Assembly (NCBI GenBank): GCA_032719365.1
Contig: CM064871.1
Span: forward strand, 62,694,416 to 62,758,415
Direction: 5' to 3'
Source: Prinsepia uniflora
Taxonomy: Eukaryota > Streptophyta > Magnoliopsida > Rosales > Rosaceae
Length of the DNA: 64,000 nucleotides
How positions within the stretch are numbered: position 1 is the stretch's first letter; each line of letters starts with the position of its first letter. Position numbers and translations under genes: made by a program. A model generated the notes under the pieces. It ran no database searches. It had not been told where the DNA came from and worked only from the letters and a program-made list of their open reading frames with translations. Shown here in pieces: positions 11,437 through 21,094 of this stretch.

Positions 11437-11486
11437 CTTTAATTTGTTGAATGCCTAATGCGTGTGATTCATCCACCTTAACAAAA
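11437..11486. repeat. Left target site duplication of the LINE
   Basis: Fifty bases starting CTTTAATTTGTTGAATG match 32391-32440 at about 42 of 50 positions, with no gaps. A short T run (11500-11507, the poly(A) tail on the minus strand) follows. The match may extend seven bases further left on each side. Confidence 0.75.
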
Positions 11487-11499
11487 ATCAAACATATGA

Positions 11500-11702
11500 T
11501 TTTTTTTCCAAAAAATGCATCTTTATTAATTAAACGTTAATAAGAACACCAACATGCTTAGCGAGAAGGTTAAACAATCAAGTTAGCTCAAAATCAACCC
11601 AAACATGGTACCCACTCTTACTTTTAACATGGTTAGCAACATCATGTGCCACCATGTTACACGCCCTAGGAGAAAATTGGAAAGTTATCGACAGAAAAGA
11701 CT
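11500..11702 (-). pseudogene. LINE ORF2 C-terminus (end of RNase H) and 3' UTR
   Basis: On the minus strand the frame reads a plant LINE RNase H ending, FSPRACNMVAHDVANHVKS, and closes at TGA 11578-11580 (complement TCA). About 70 bases of 3' UTR and a short poly(A) (T run 11500-11507) follow. It continues the frame at 24905-25144 across the inserted solo LTR. Confidence 0.8.
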
Positions 11703-13797
11703 CACAATGTAACGACCCGTCCCGGACACTAGGAATAAGATGGTGATTAGTGAAGGATTAGTGAGCCTAATCAGTGGTTAGTTGGGCACTTTTGGACTTT
11801 AGTGTCGAATTGCGATTTTGCCCCTGGTACGGGCAAAAATGTTGACTTTTAGTTCGGACGGTCAATTGGATATTGACCAGTGACTGTGACTTAGTTCGGG
11901 ACGTCATGCATCCGTATACAGGTGGCATACCCGATTCCGACATCCGAGGAGGAAGTTATGACATTCGGAAGATTGAGGGCGTTACTGTAATTTTGACAAA
12001 ATGAAGGAAAAGGTTGACTTTTTATTGGACTTTTGATTTTCACGTAGACCGAGGACCATTAGATAGCTCTCAACGTCCAGAGTACAACGACAGGCGGTAC
12101 GCTTTCATCGGACGTCGGACGGAATAGTTATGGGTCTGGAAAGTTGAAGGGCAAAATGGTAATTTTAATTCTAGGGGCATTTTGGTCTTTTCCCCTTAGG
12201 ACCAATCAGATAAGGGTATTTGGCATTAGTGGGATTGGATATTTGTGCTGTTGACCATGGAGAAGGGGACATGTGGATGGACACTAGAGGTTTCTAGGAT
12301 TGTCTAAAATACACACGGGCACATTTTGTTTGGTTTCAACCGTGTGTTTGGTCTTGAAGAACAGAAAACAGAGAGGTGAGGCGGTGAGGAATTTGATCGA
12401 TTCAGTGAGTGTGTGAGAGTTTTGTGAGTTGTGAGAGTGACAGCGAGAAGAAGAGAAGCTGGTGACTGGGACTGGGAGTGAAATCGTGCAAGAAACACGG
12501 TGGTTGTGAGGTTTGATTTTCAGGGAAAACAGAGAGGGCCGTGGGAAGTTGGTTGTGGTTGTCCCGTGTGTTGGTCCAACCCATGCTGAGAAGGAGCTAG
12601 GACGACTACAGGGGACTCAGTGGACACCGTGGTACCCGGCGGTGCGAACGGCGGAGGACGATTCGACGGTAAGACTCAAATCCCCTGTTTTTCCCAATTT
12701 GCTTAAATCAAAAGTCGTGGCTTCTGGGTAAGAGTCGAGGGATTTGGTGAGTGGTGTGAGACTCAGGATGTTCCTAGGAGTCGTCTAGGGTGGTTTCCGT
12801 GATGGGGGAATGTCTGAGTGGCTGGGGACCGAAACAGGGATATCGGGCTGTTTTATTTCGAGGTTGAAGACGACGGGTTTAGGGCTTTGATTTCTAGATT
12901 TAAGGACGGGAAATGATTACTGGGAACTGGACGAAACTGATGGGATTGAAATGGTGGAAAATCATGGAGGAATTGCAGAGAACCGGGAACGCCGGTTCAG
13001 ACCGGTTCGTTCAATGAAGACGATGACGAACAGTGCACTGGTGCAGGCGCGTGAGGCCCACGCGCAACCACTTTGGGCGGCGTGTGGGGGCGCGTGGGGA
13101 GGATTCTGAGGAACCTTCCAACATGGTTTTTGGTCTAAATGTTATGATGAATCCATTGGAATAGGTTTCGGGACTATCGGGCGTTGTTTCGGGTTAGTTC
13201 TGCGGGATCGAAGGTCTAGGGTCCCGTTTAAAGTACGCTTAGAAGTTCGAGGAAGTTATGGGATTTGAGTAGGACTGTTGTGAAGAATTTAGTAACCTCG
13301 CTATGGACTTTGGACAGGTTCGGGAAAGCCGAGAGTAGCAGAATGGCCTAGAATGGCGTAAGTGCGCGCGTATCGAGGCGACATCGGAATGGTCTGTGAG
13401 TGGACTTTGCTTTCTAAATTTTGATGCATGCATATATGTTTTTATATGTTTTCATATGTGATTCTATGATTTGATTATGGCTTGTGATGATTTATGATTG
13501 TATTGGTTTACGGTTTATGCACGATTTTCGAGGAAATGACGGTCTTTTACATTTTACGGGATTTGACGGATATCGTGATTTGAACCTGGTTTTAATGATT
13601 TGAAATATGATTTGATTTCAAAGAAAAAAAAAAGATTTTAGAAAGTGTTCTCGGGCTTGAGGCCCAGTTCAAAGTGGTTTTCGGAAATGTGATTTCGGGT
13701 TTTGGACTCGGAATTCCGGATGACGATTCGGGATTCGATTCGGGACTTGAAATGGAATTTCATATTTGGGGTCGGAATGGATATTCCGGATGGTAGC

Positions 13798-16700
13798 TGA
13801 TAGGACCCACCCCGATTATCGCCTCGATAATTGGGAAGCATCCTGCTCCCGGCTGACAATCGAATCCAAAAGACCGAAAAACCAAATAATATTACAACAC
13901 ACCCATTGTCAGACCAGGGAGATTAAACAAATACAACCGACTGGATCTCAAGTCCTTAGTTTCACAGAGCGTAATATTACAAAACAAGTTAAAGAACAAA
14001 TCCTACTCTGTGAACTACTACTCCGCAACGGAAAACTTTATGCCTCTGCCTCTGCCTCGGCGCTAGCCCCCAAACTTGTACCACGACCTGGAGGGTAGTT
14101 AAAACAACAAAGTATGAGTGGACCGAAACAAAGGTTTACAGAAAACAGTTTAAGGAAATCGGGGTTCGCCCTCCAGTTTTACAACACGCATGCATAACCA
14201 AATATTCGAAAATCGCGTATTAAACATTCGAAACCACTTTTTCCGAAACACATGGAAAACATTACAGAAAACCGTCATAATTCATGCAAAATAATTTAAT
14301 ATTACCAGAATCCAGAAACCGTCATTTTGAAACATCAATTGCACAAATCAAGTAAAGAGTGTGTCAATAATCACAATTAAGCCGTTGGATCCATCCGAGT
14401 CTTTAAACTCAATATCAGGTCTTCCCGGGATATCAACGAGTCTTTAAACTCAAACATGATCAATAGGCCTCGAGGGTATCACAATAACCGAGTCTTTAAA
14501 TTCACGAGTCTTTAAACTCAATCCGGATCTTTAAACCCAATTTCCGGGCCCGCCCCCGTCATCAATAAACCTGGTCTTTAAACCCAAAACCAGATCCAAC
14601 AAGGGTCTTTAAACCCAAAACTTTTTTTAAAGACAATAAACCAGGATTCATCATAAACCGTTTTCCAACATTATTCCGAAATCATATCTCGTCATAATAG
14701 GACTTATGTCCGAATTCACATGCAAATTCCAAAACATGCAATTCCCGAAATCACTGCACAATTATAATCAAAACATCATAAATCCGTAACATGCATAATC
14801 ATATCCAGATACTTCATCAAAACATCATTCATGCATAAGCGAAAACCGTAACCTCGAAATGCGTGAAATACGATGAATATCTCGAAAAGCGCGAAAACAC
14901 GTAAAACCGAAATATCATATCACCATCATAAAATCATATGTGAAACCATAAGATAAATAAGTAAAATAGTCATGCATGCCCGGTTTAGAAATCAAAAAGT
15001 CCACTCACGGTTTTAGGACGCATCAATCGCGCCCCGTGCGCTCCTCAGTAGCTTCGGAAAAGTCCGGGCCTGTAAAAACGTACAAGAAGGGTTACAAACA
15101 TCCCTAAATAACTCGTGTGATTTTCCCTAATTTTTCCGGATTTTTCCGCGAAATGAAACTTAAGGACCTAAACTTCCGAACTCCCGAAATTATCCCGAAT
15201 GACTCCCGATCGACTCGAACTCTAAAGATAAAATGTTAATTAGATTGAAGGGATTAAATCTCATGTTAACCGTGATCGGAGATGACATCACACCCGCCGT
15301 CACGCGCCGTCCAAAGTGGCTGCGCGTGAAGGCCACGCGCCTAGCTACAGTATCTTCTTCGCTACCCGAATAGTCTGATAAACGGGTCTGATACCCGCGG
15401 CTCAACCCGATCAGTACACCCTCAATTCTCAATCAATTCCTCCCGTTTTCAATCCTATTATCTTCTTTAATCCACTAATTATAGGTCTGCATTAACGATT
15501 ACTCTCGACTAACACCAAATCGATCCAACTCAAGCTCAAACAGTCGAACAAGTCGACGTCTGAAACTCACCCAACCTAGCTCCATTTCCAAATTAACTTC
15601 ACCAGTAGCTTAAGGGGACTTAGACGAACACAATAGCACAATCAATTGAACTCGCCGTTACCTGGAAGTTGTCGTCCTCAACACTGGATTTCCTCTGAAA
15701 TTGAAACTCAAGTTCCCGGCCAGCCAGTTCTTCTCCTCCTTCGACTTTTGCACGGTTGTGCTCGTAGAGACCCCAGAAGTCTAACACGGCCCTCGGTTTC
15801 GTTCAACAAGCCTCAGGAATTAAATTTGATTTTTCCCTCCAACTGGTTCTTCTCTGAACTGGAACTCAGGTTCTTGGGCAAACAAGGATCATTCTCCTTC
15901 AATTCTTGCACGGTCGTGATTCTGCCACTCCCAGAAGACTCCCTAAGTGTTTAGATTTGTCTCAAGGCCCGTAGAAATTGAACTCTGAGTTTTCCCCCCA
16001 AAAACCCGAAAATGTTTTCTCACAGTTTCTCTCAACCTCAGCCCTCACACTGATGCACAAATCACCCAACTGAATCCTCTCCTCACTCTCTTACACGGTT
16101 GATCGATCAGTGTGGCCAACAACTCGTGGGAGACCAACTGTGGTCTCTAAAAATGGGTTTCCCACAAGCACTGACTCCATGGCCATTTTTAATCCCAGCC
16201 GTGCTCTGAGCTCTGATCAAGCCACCCATGCAGTGCTTCCCACTTCCTTAATTCACTTAAACAAAGCCCACTCATCAGTCCACTAAGCCATAAAAAAATG
16301 CACGTACAAAACACCACGGCATGGCCGTGTGCTCTGTTTTACACGGTGGTGCTACAGTAACCGCCGTGAAATGACCAAAATGCCCCTCTGTGCAATAATT
16401 ACCAAAATGCCCTCCAACTTCCGTGACCTGTAACTCGGTCACCCGATGTCCGTTTCACGCGTGTCGCCTGTCGTTGTACTCGGGGCATCGAGACGAATCT
16501 AAGGGTCTTCGAGTCATGTGGACATCAATTGTCCATCAAAAAGTCAACTTTTTACCCATATATCGTCCAAATTACGATTATGCCCCAGGGCTTCCGAACG
16601 TCATAACTTTCACCCTGTTCGTCCGTTTCGGACGTGCCGCCTGTCTATGAACTCGTGACGTCCCGAACTACGTCACGGTCATCGGTAAATATCTATTTGA

Positions 16701-16809
16701 CCCTACAATAAAAAAGTCAACGATTTGACCACGCGAATCACAAGGGTAAAAATGTCATTTTATTCAATATTTTACAAAATTACATTTTCCGAATTTTCAG
16801 GGCGTTACA
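13798..16809 (-). repeat. 3' LTR of the chromovirus (left copy)
   Basis: On the plus strand it begins TGATAGGACCCACC and ends GGGCGTTACA, the reverse complement of a TGTAACGCCC...CTATCA LTR. It contains the hairpin array at 14397-14610, arms TGAGTGGAC near 14115 and GTCCACTCACG near 14999, and two tandem upstream units (about 16398-16545 and 16570-16720). It has about 150 bp near 15523-15674 that the other LTR lacks. Confidence 0.93.
14397..14615. repeat. Array of TTTAAA-centred palindromes in the chromovirus LTR
   Basis: GAGTCTTTAAACTC occurs repeatedly, followed by the variant GGGTCTTTAAACCC or close relatives. Each is a 12-bp palindrome with one extra C. The A-T pair at position 2 is replaced by G-C in the variant, so pairing is kept. 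The same array is present at about 21690-21920, 24131-24345 and 25705-25910 in three further LTRs. Confidence 0.8.
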
Positions 16810-16810
16810 A

Positions 16811-16824
16811 TCTCCCCCCCTTAT
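16811..16824 (-). other. Polypurine tract of the chromovirus
   Basis: TCTCCCCCCC and a few following bases on the plus strand are a G-rich purine tract on the minus strand, directly before the 3' LTR. Confidence 0.8.
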
Positions 16825-16843
16825 GAAATTTCGCCCCGAAATT

Positions 16844-18685
16844 TCAAGGAAACAAATAGGGGAACTGTTCTCGCATCTGCGCTTCGGGTTCCCATGTGGC
16901 TTCCTCCACATTCTGGTTCCTCCAGTGAACCTTTACCAGAGGAACGGTCTTCCGACGTAGTACTTTATCTTTTCGGTCTAAAATCTGCACCGGCAGTTCT
17001 TCGAAACTCAAATCCTCTCGGAGTTCAATGGGTTGTTCCTCCAGTACATGAGATGCATCGAACACATATTTCCGCAACATCGACACATGAAAAACATCGT
17101 GGAACCTTGAATGTTCTGGCGGTAGTGCTAACCTGTAGGCCACCTGGCCAATCTTCTCGGTAATCTCATACGGTCCGATATAACGAGGGCTCAACTTTCC
17201 TCGCCTGCCGAATCTCACTACACCCTTCCAAGGGGACAGTTTCAGGAATACCCGATCTCCGACCCCAAACTCAAGATCTCGAATCCGATGGTCCACATAG
17301 CTCTTTTGTCTGTCTTGGGCTGCCTTGAGCCTATCTCTGATGAGTTTGACCTTCTCGGTTGTCAATTCCACCAATTCGGATTTAGTCAGTTTCCTTTCAC
17401 CCAGATCCGTCCAACACAACGGGGTTCTACACTGCCGTCCGTACAAGGCTTCGTACGGAGCCATCCCAATGCTCGCCTGATAGCTGTTATTGTAGGCAAA
17501 TTCCATCAAGGCTAGATGTGATTCCCAAGTGTCTTGAAATTGCAAAACGCAGGCTCGCATCATATCCTCCAATATCTGGATGGTTCGCTCAGACTGGCCG
17601 TCAGTCTGAGGATGGAATGCAGTACTGAAACGAAGTTTCGTCCCAAAAGCATCATGTAGGCTTTGCCAAAACCGAGAAGTAAACCTCGGGTCTCTGTCAG
17701 AAACTATTGATTCCGGAGTACCGTGCAACCGGATGATTTCATCAATAAACAACTGAGCCAACTGTGTCATCCTGAAGTTCTCTCGCACCGGCAAGAAATG
17801 AGCTGATTTCGTAAGCCTGTCCACAATCACCCAAACTCCATCGTGACCTCTGGGTGTCCTAGGAAGTCCAAACACAAAATCCATCGTTATGTGATCCCAT
17901 TTCCATTCCGGGATAGGTAGTGGTTGCAAGGCTCCGTAAGGTCGTTGTCTCTTAGCCTTCACTTGCTGACAAATCAAACACCTGCTGACAAACTCAGCAA
18001 TCTCTCGTTTCATACTCGGCCACCAATAATGTTCTCGCAAGGTACGATACATCTTGGTCCCACCAGGATGCATCGCGTAGGTCGAACTGTGAGCCTCGTC
18101 CAAGATCCCCTTCTTCAGTGCCTCGACGTCTGGCACACACAACCGCCCTTCTTTTAGCAAAGCTCCATCCTCTCTGACTGTGAAATCCTGCCGCTCACCG
18201 GCTTCCACTTCAATCCGAAGTACACACGGGACAGGATCTTGAGATTGAGCCTCAACGATCCAATCGATCACAAGTGGTCTCACATGAAAATTAGCCAGCA
18301 AGACACCTTGGCCATCCAAACCCAAATCAATGCTAGTCTTTCGGAGTTCAACCAAAAGTGGCAAATGAACCGTCTGAAGATGTGCAACAGAATGCGTTGA
18401 CTTCCGGCTTAGAGCATCAGCCACCACATTGGCTCTTCCCGGGTGGTACTCAATTGTGCAGTCGTAGTCCTTAATTAGCTCTAGCCACCGTCGTTGCCTC
18501 ACATTTAACTCCTTCTGAGTGAACAAGTACTTCATGCTTTTGTGATCCGTGAACATTCTGCAAGTCGCACCATACAAGTGATGTCTCCAAATTTTCAACG
18601 CATGCACAACAGCAGCTAACTCCAAGTCGTGCGTCGGATAATTGCGCTCATGCAGCTTCAACTGGCGCGAAGCATAGGCAATCAA
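16844..18685 (-). CDS. pol C-terminal part: RNase H, integrase and chromodomain
   Basis: The longest open frame in the window, 613 codons. Residues 1-100 are the end of the RT-linked RNase H (YPTHDLELAAVVHALK, FTDHKSMKYL, ADALSRK). The integrase zinc region follows around 205-245 (HPGGTKMYRTL, CLICQQVKA). The catalytic core shows the acidic residues in ITMDFVFGLP, VSDRDPRFTS and HPQTDGQSERT. After the integrase C-terminal domain (PRYIGPYEI, FHDVFHVSMLRKY) comes a chromodomain with VHWRNQNVEEATWE at about 590-603. The real pol frame begins upstream. An extra base near 18700 puts this part out of frame with RT, so the first ATG shown is not a natural start. Expression alone is unlikely. Confidence 0.88.
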   Translation of the reverse strand: MIAYASRQLKLHERNYPTHDLELAAVVHALKIWRHHLYGATCRMFTDHKSMKYLFTQKELNVRQRRWLELIKDYDCTIEYHPGRANVVADALSRKSTHSVAHLQTVHLPLLVELRKTSIDLGLDGQGVLLANFHVRPLVIDWIVEAQSQDPVPCVLRIEVEAGERQDFTVREDGALLKEGRLCVPDVEALKKGILDEAHSSTYAMHPGGTKMYRTLREHYWWPSMKREIAEFVSRCLICQQVKAKRQRPYGALQPLPIPEWKWDHITMDFVFGLPRTPRGHDGVWVIVDRLTKSAHFLPVRENFRMTQLAQLFIDEIIRLHGTPESIVSDRDPRFTSRFWQSLHDAFGTKLRFSTAFHPQTDGQSERTIQILEDMMRACVLQFQDTWESHLALMEFAYNNSYQASIGMAPYEALYGRQCRTPLCWTDLGERKLTKSELVELTTEKVKLIRDRLKAAQDRQKSYVDHRIRDLEFGVGDRVFLKLSPWKGVVRFGRRGKLSPRYIGPYEITEKIGQVAYRLALPPEHSRFHDVFHVSMLRKYVFDASHVLEEQPIELREDLSFEELPVQILDRKDKVLRRKTVPLVKVHWRNQNVEEATWEPEAQMREQFPYLFP

Positions 18686-19517
18686 TTTCCCATGCTGCAG
18701 TTAGCACACATCCCAAACCCTGTAAGGATGCATCATTGTACACCTCGAATTTCCCACTGTCGTCAGGAAGGGTCAGTATAGGAGCAGATGTCAACCTTTC
18801 TTTCAACTCCCGAAAACTACGCTCACAATCGTCATCCCAGACAAATTTGACCCCCTTCCTCGTCAGTCGTGTCAACGGAGCAGCAATGGTAGAGAAACCC
18901 TCTACAAACCTCCTGTAATAGCCAGCCAAACCCAAGAAACTTCTGACTTCAGTGACGGTCCTCGGTTGTTCCCACTTCGCCACTTGCCTTCAATTTTCTG
19001 AGAATCCACACTGATCCCGTCAGCTGAGATCACTTGCCCCAAGAAACTCACGCTCGTCAACCAAAACTGACACTTGCTGAGCTTCGCATACAACTGGTTT
19101 TCCCTCAAGGTACCCAGCACCATCCTTAAGTGCTCCTCGTGCGCTACCGCACTCCTCGAGTAGACTAGGATATCGTCAATGAACACGATTACGAAGCGAT
19201 CCAAGTATGGTTGCAACACTCATAATGACCATATCGGGTCCTAAAGGCTGTCTTGGGTACATCCTCATCCTTAACCCGTAACTGATGATACCCAGAACGA
19301 AAATCGATTTTGGAGAAGTACTTGCGCTCCTCGCAGCTGATCGAACAAATCATCGATCCGAGGCAACGTGTATTTTTTCCTGACTGTTACTTTATTCAGT
19401 TGCCTGTAATCGATGCAGAGTCTCAAACTCCCATCCTTTTTCCTCACAAACAACACCGGGGCTCCCGAGGGGGATACACTCGGTCGAATAAATCCCATCT
19501 CAACTAATTCTTTTTTC

Positions 19518-19550
<33 letters not shown>

Positions 19551-19645
19551 TCGGACTCCCGCGGGGTGTATTCCCTGAAAGGTGGTTTCCGGTAACCCCG
19601 GGCTCCGAAAAGTAACCTTCTTATCGACACATTCGATAGAAGCAT
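18686..19645 (-). pseudogene. Broken reverse transcriptase region of pol
   Basis: In minus-strand order the region shows the RT finger/palm start (GFIRPSVSPSGAPVLFVRKK, LCIDYRQLNKVTV, LPRIDDLFDQLRGA), then several stops and a loss of the middle segment that normally carries the FLVMPFGL motif. The catalytic FIDDILVYSRS follows at about 19170, and the thumb/connection (FLGLAGYYRRFVEGFS) in a third frame to 18648. Frame changes near 18985 and 18700 and stops between 19219 and 19273 rule out a working enzyme. In front, DNA between protease and RT is missing compared with the related copy at 61915-64000, which keeps that linker. Confidence 0.85.
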
Positions 19646-19850
19646 GATGGAGCGTCAACCAATCCATTCCCAAAATGACATCAAAGTCGTGCAAGTCCAA
19701 GAGTATCAAATCTGCTACCAGTCCAACGTCACCTACCATTACGGGACACTCCCGCAACACTTGATTCACCACAAATACATCTCATGTGGGTGTACTCACA
19801 CCCAAGTCACAGTCCAATGCGAACACCTCTCTACCCGCCAACAACTCACA
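19524..19850 (-). pseudogene. Retroviral-type aspartic protease region
   Basis: The frame continues from gag. The active-site segment reads ALIDPGATHSFIS, at the end of the 19782-20639 frame, followed by the flap region and DLILLDLHDFDVILGMDWL. An in-frame TGA at 19782-19784 separates the two halves. In working relatives this protease cuts the gag-pol polyprotein. After about 19600 the frame is lost where DNA between protease and RT has been deleted. Confidence 0.8.
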
Positions 19851-21025
19851 GTCCCGTGATATAAATGAATGAGTAGCTCCGGGATCAATTAAAGCACAAA
19901 CATCATGCCCAAAGATCGTGAGTGTACCTGTCACAACACCAGGTGCTGCCCTGGCCTCCTGCTGCGTAACAGCAAAAACTCGGGCCTGTGGTCCAGCTAC
20001 TCGCCCACGGCCCTGGCCCCTCTGTCCATTAGCCGCTCCAGCACCACCTCCTCTAGTACTCCCAGTCCCAGAAACTGCAGCTGTGCTCCGTCCCTGCTCT
20101 GCTCCACCCCGACTTGTGCCACCACCTTGTGGCAGAGATGGACACTCCCTCCGATAGTGGCCCCGCTCGCCACAGAAGAAACAGATAACACTGGAAGCAT
20201 CGCGAGCAAAACCACAACTCTGCCGTCCTGTGGAAGCAACCGAAGTCGCGCTCGCCTGCGGAGCAGTCTGCGCCCTAGGCGCTCTGAATCCAGGACTTTG
20301 AAAGTTACCAGGCCTGCCATCACGATCATTGCCTGCAGATGAGGCTCCACCATAACGTCCCTTCTTCGGGGCTCTCTGGCCATACGATCCAGGATAAGAA
20401 CGCTCTCGACGTTGTCCACCACTAGAGTACTGTGAACGTGTCGGGAGGCTGGCCTCAACCCGCACTGCGACATCTGACAACTCCCTGAGAGTAGTAAAAG
20501 CTCCGGCCGTCACAATGGCCCGTATCTCACCCCGTAGGCCAAGCTCGAACCTACGACATTTCTCAGCCTCAGTAGACGCAAAGGTAGGAGCAAAACGGGC
20601 TAGCATCTGAATTTTCTGCTCATACACAGCTACGGACACGCTCCCCTGTTGGAGCTACAGAAACTCGGTCTCCCTAGCATCACGGAATGAACGGGGATAG
20701 TACTGCTCCAAGAACCGTTCACGAAAAGTCTCCCAAGTCACTGTACGGGCATCCCAACCCGAAAACTCCAGAGTATACCACCACTCATAAGCAGATCCAT
20801 CAAGTAAAAATGTGGCCAACACAACACGCTCCTCGGGAGGACAGTGCATCACGGCAAAAATCCGCTCAAACCGAGAAATCCAACGGTGGACATCCTCGGG
20901 ATCTGCTCCACCACTAAACACCATAGCCCTCGCTCGATCGAAGCACTCTCGGCATCGCCATCAGGTCGTGGAGGGGGTTCGCGTCGCGGAGGCGTGGCCG
21001 GTCGTCCTTCGCTGAAAGAGGCATA
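19782..21025 (-). pseudogene. gag polyprotein of the chromovirus, with stops
   Basis: The frame opens about 60 bases after the primer binding site. It meets a TGA at 20961-20963, restarts at MVFSGGADPEDVHRWISRF, covers the capsid domain (YEWWYTLEFSGWDA, ETFRERFLEQYYPR), meets a TAG at 20655-20657, then continues through the second half of capsid, a Gly/Arg-rich region and the zinc knuckle CFFCGERGHYRREC into protease. All parts are in one frame, so two point changes to stops account for the breaks. The protein would form the particle and bind element RNA. Confidence 0.88.
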
Positions 21026-21080
21026 AGTTAGTACAATAATCAAAGCACACCCGAGTGCCAAACACGAATCGTAAACCTAG

Positions 21081-21092
21081 GCTCTGATACCA
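21081..21092 (-). other. Primer binding site of the chromovirus
   Basis: GCTCTGATACCA on the plus strand is TGGTATCAGAGC on the minus strand, just inside the 5' LTR. It is the initiator-methionine-tRNA type. Confidence 0.9.
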
Positions 21093-21094
21093 AT

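Noticed and set aside
19905..20342. 145-codon plus-strand frame rich in Ser, Thr and Arg
   Set aside because: It is the opposite strand of the Gly/Arg-rich gag and knuckle region.
21081..21092. tRNA-like match GCTCTGATACCA
   Set aside because: It is the primer binding site of the retrotransposon. No tRNA cloverleaf surrounds it.
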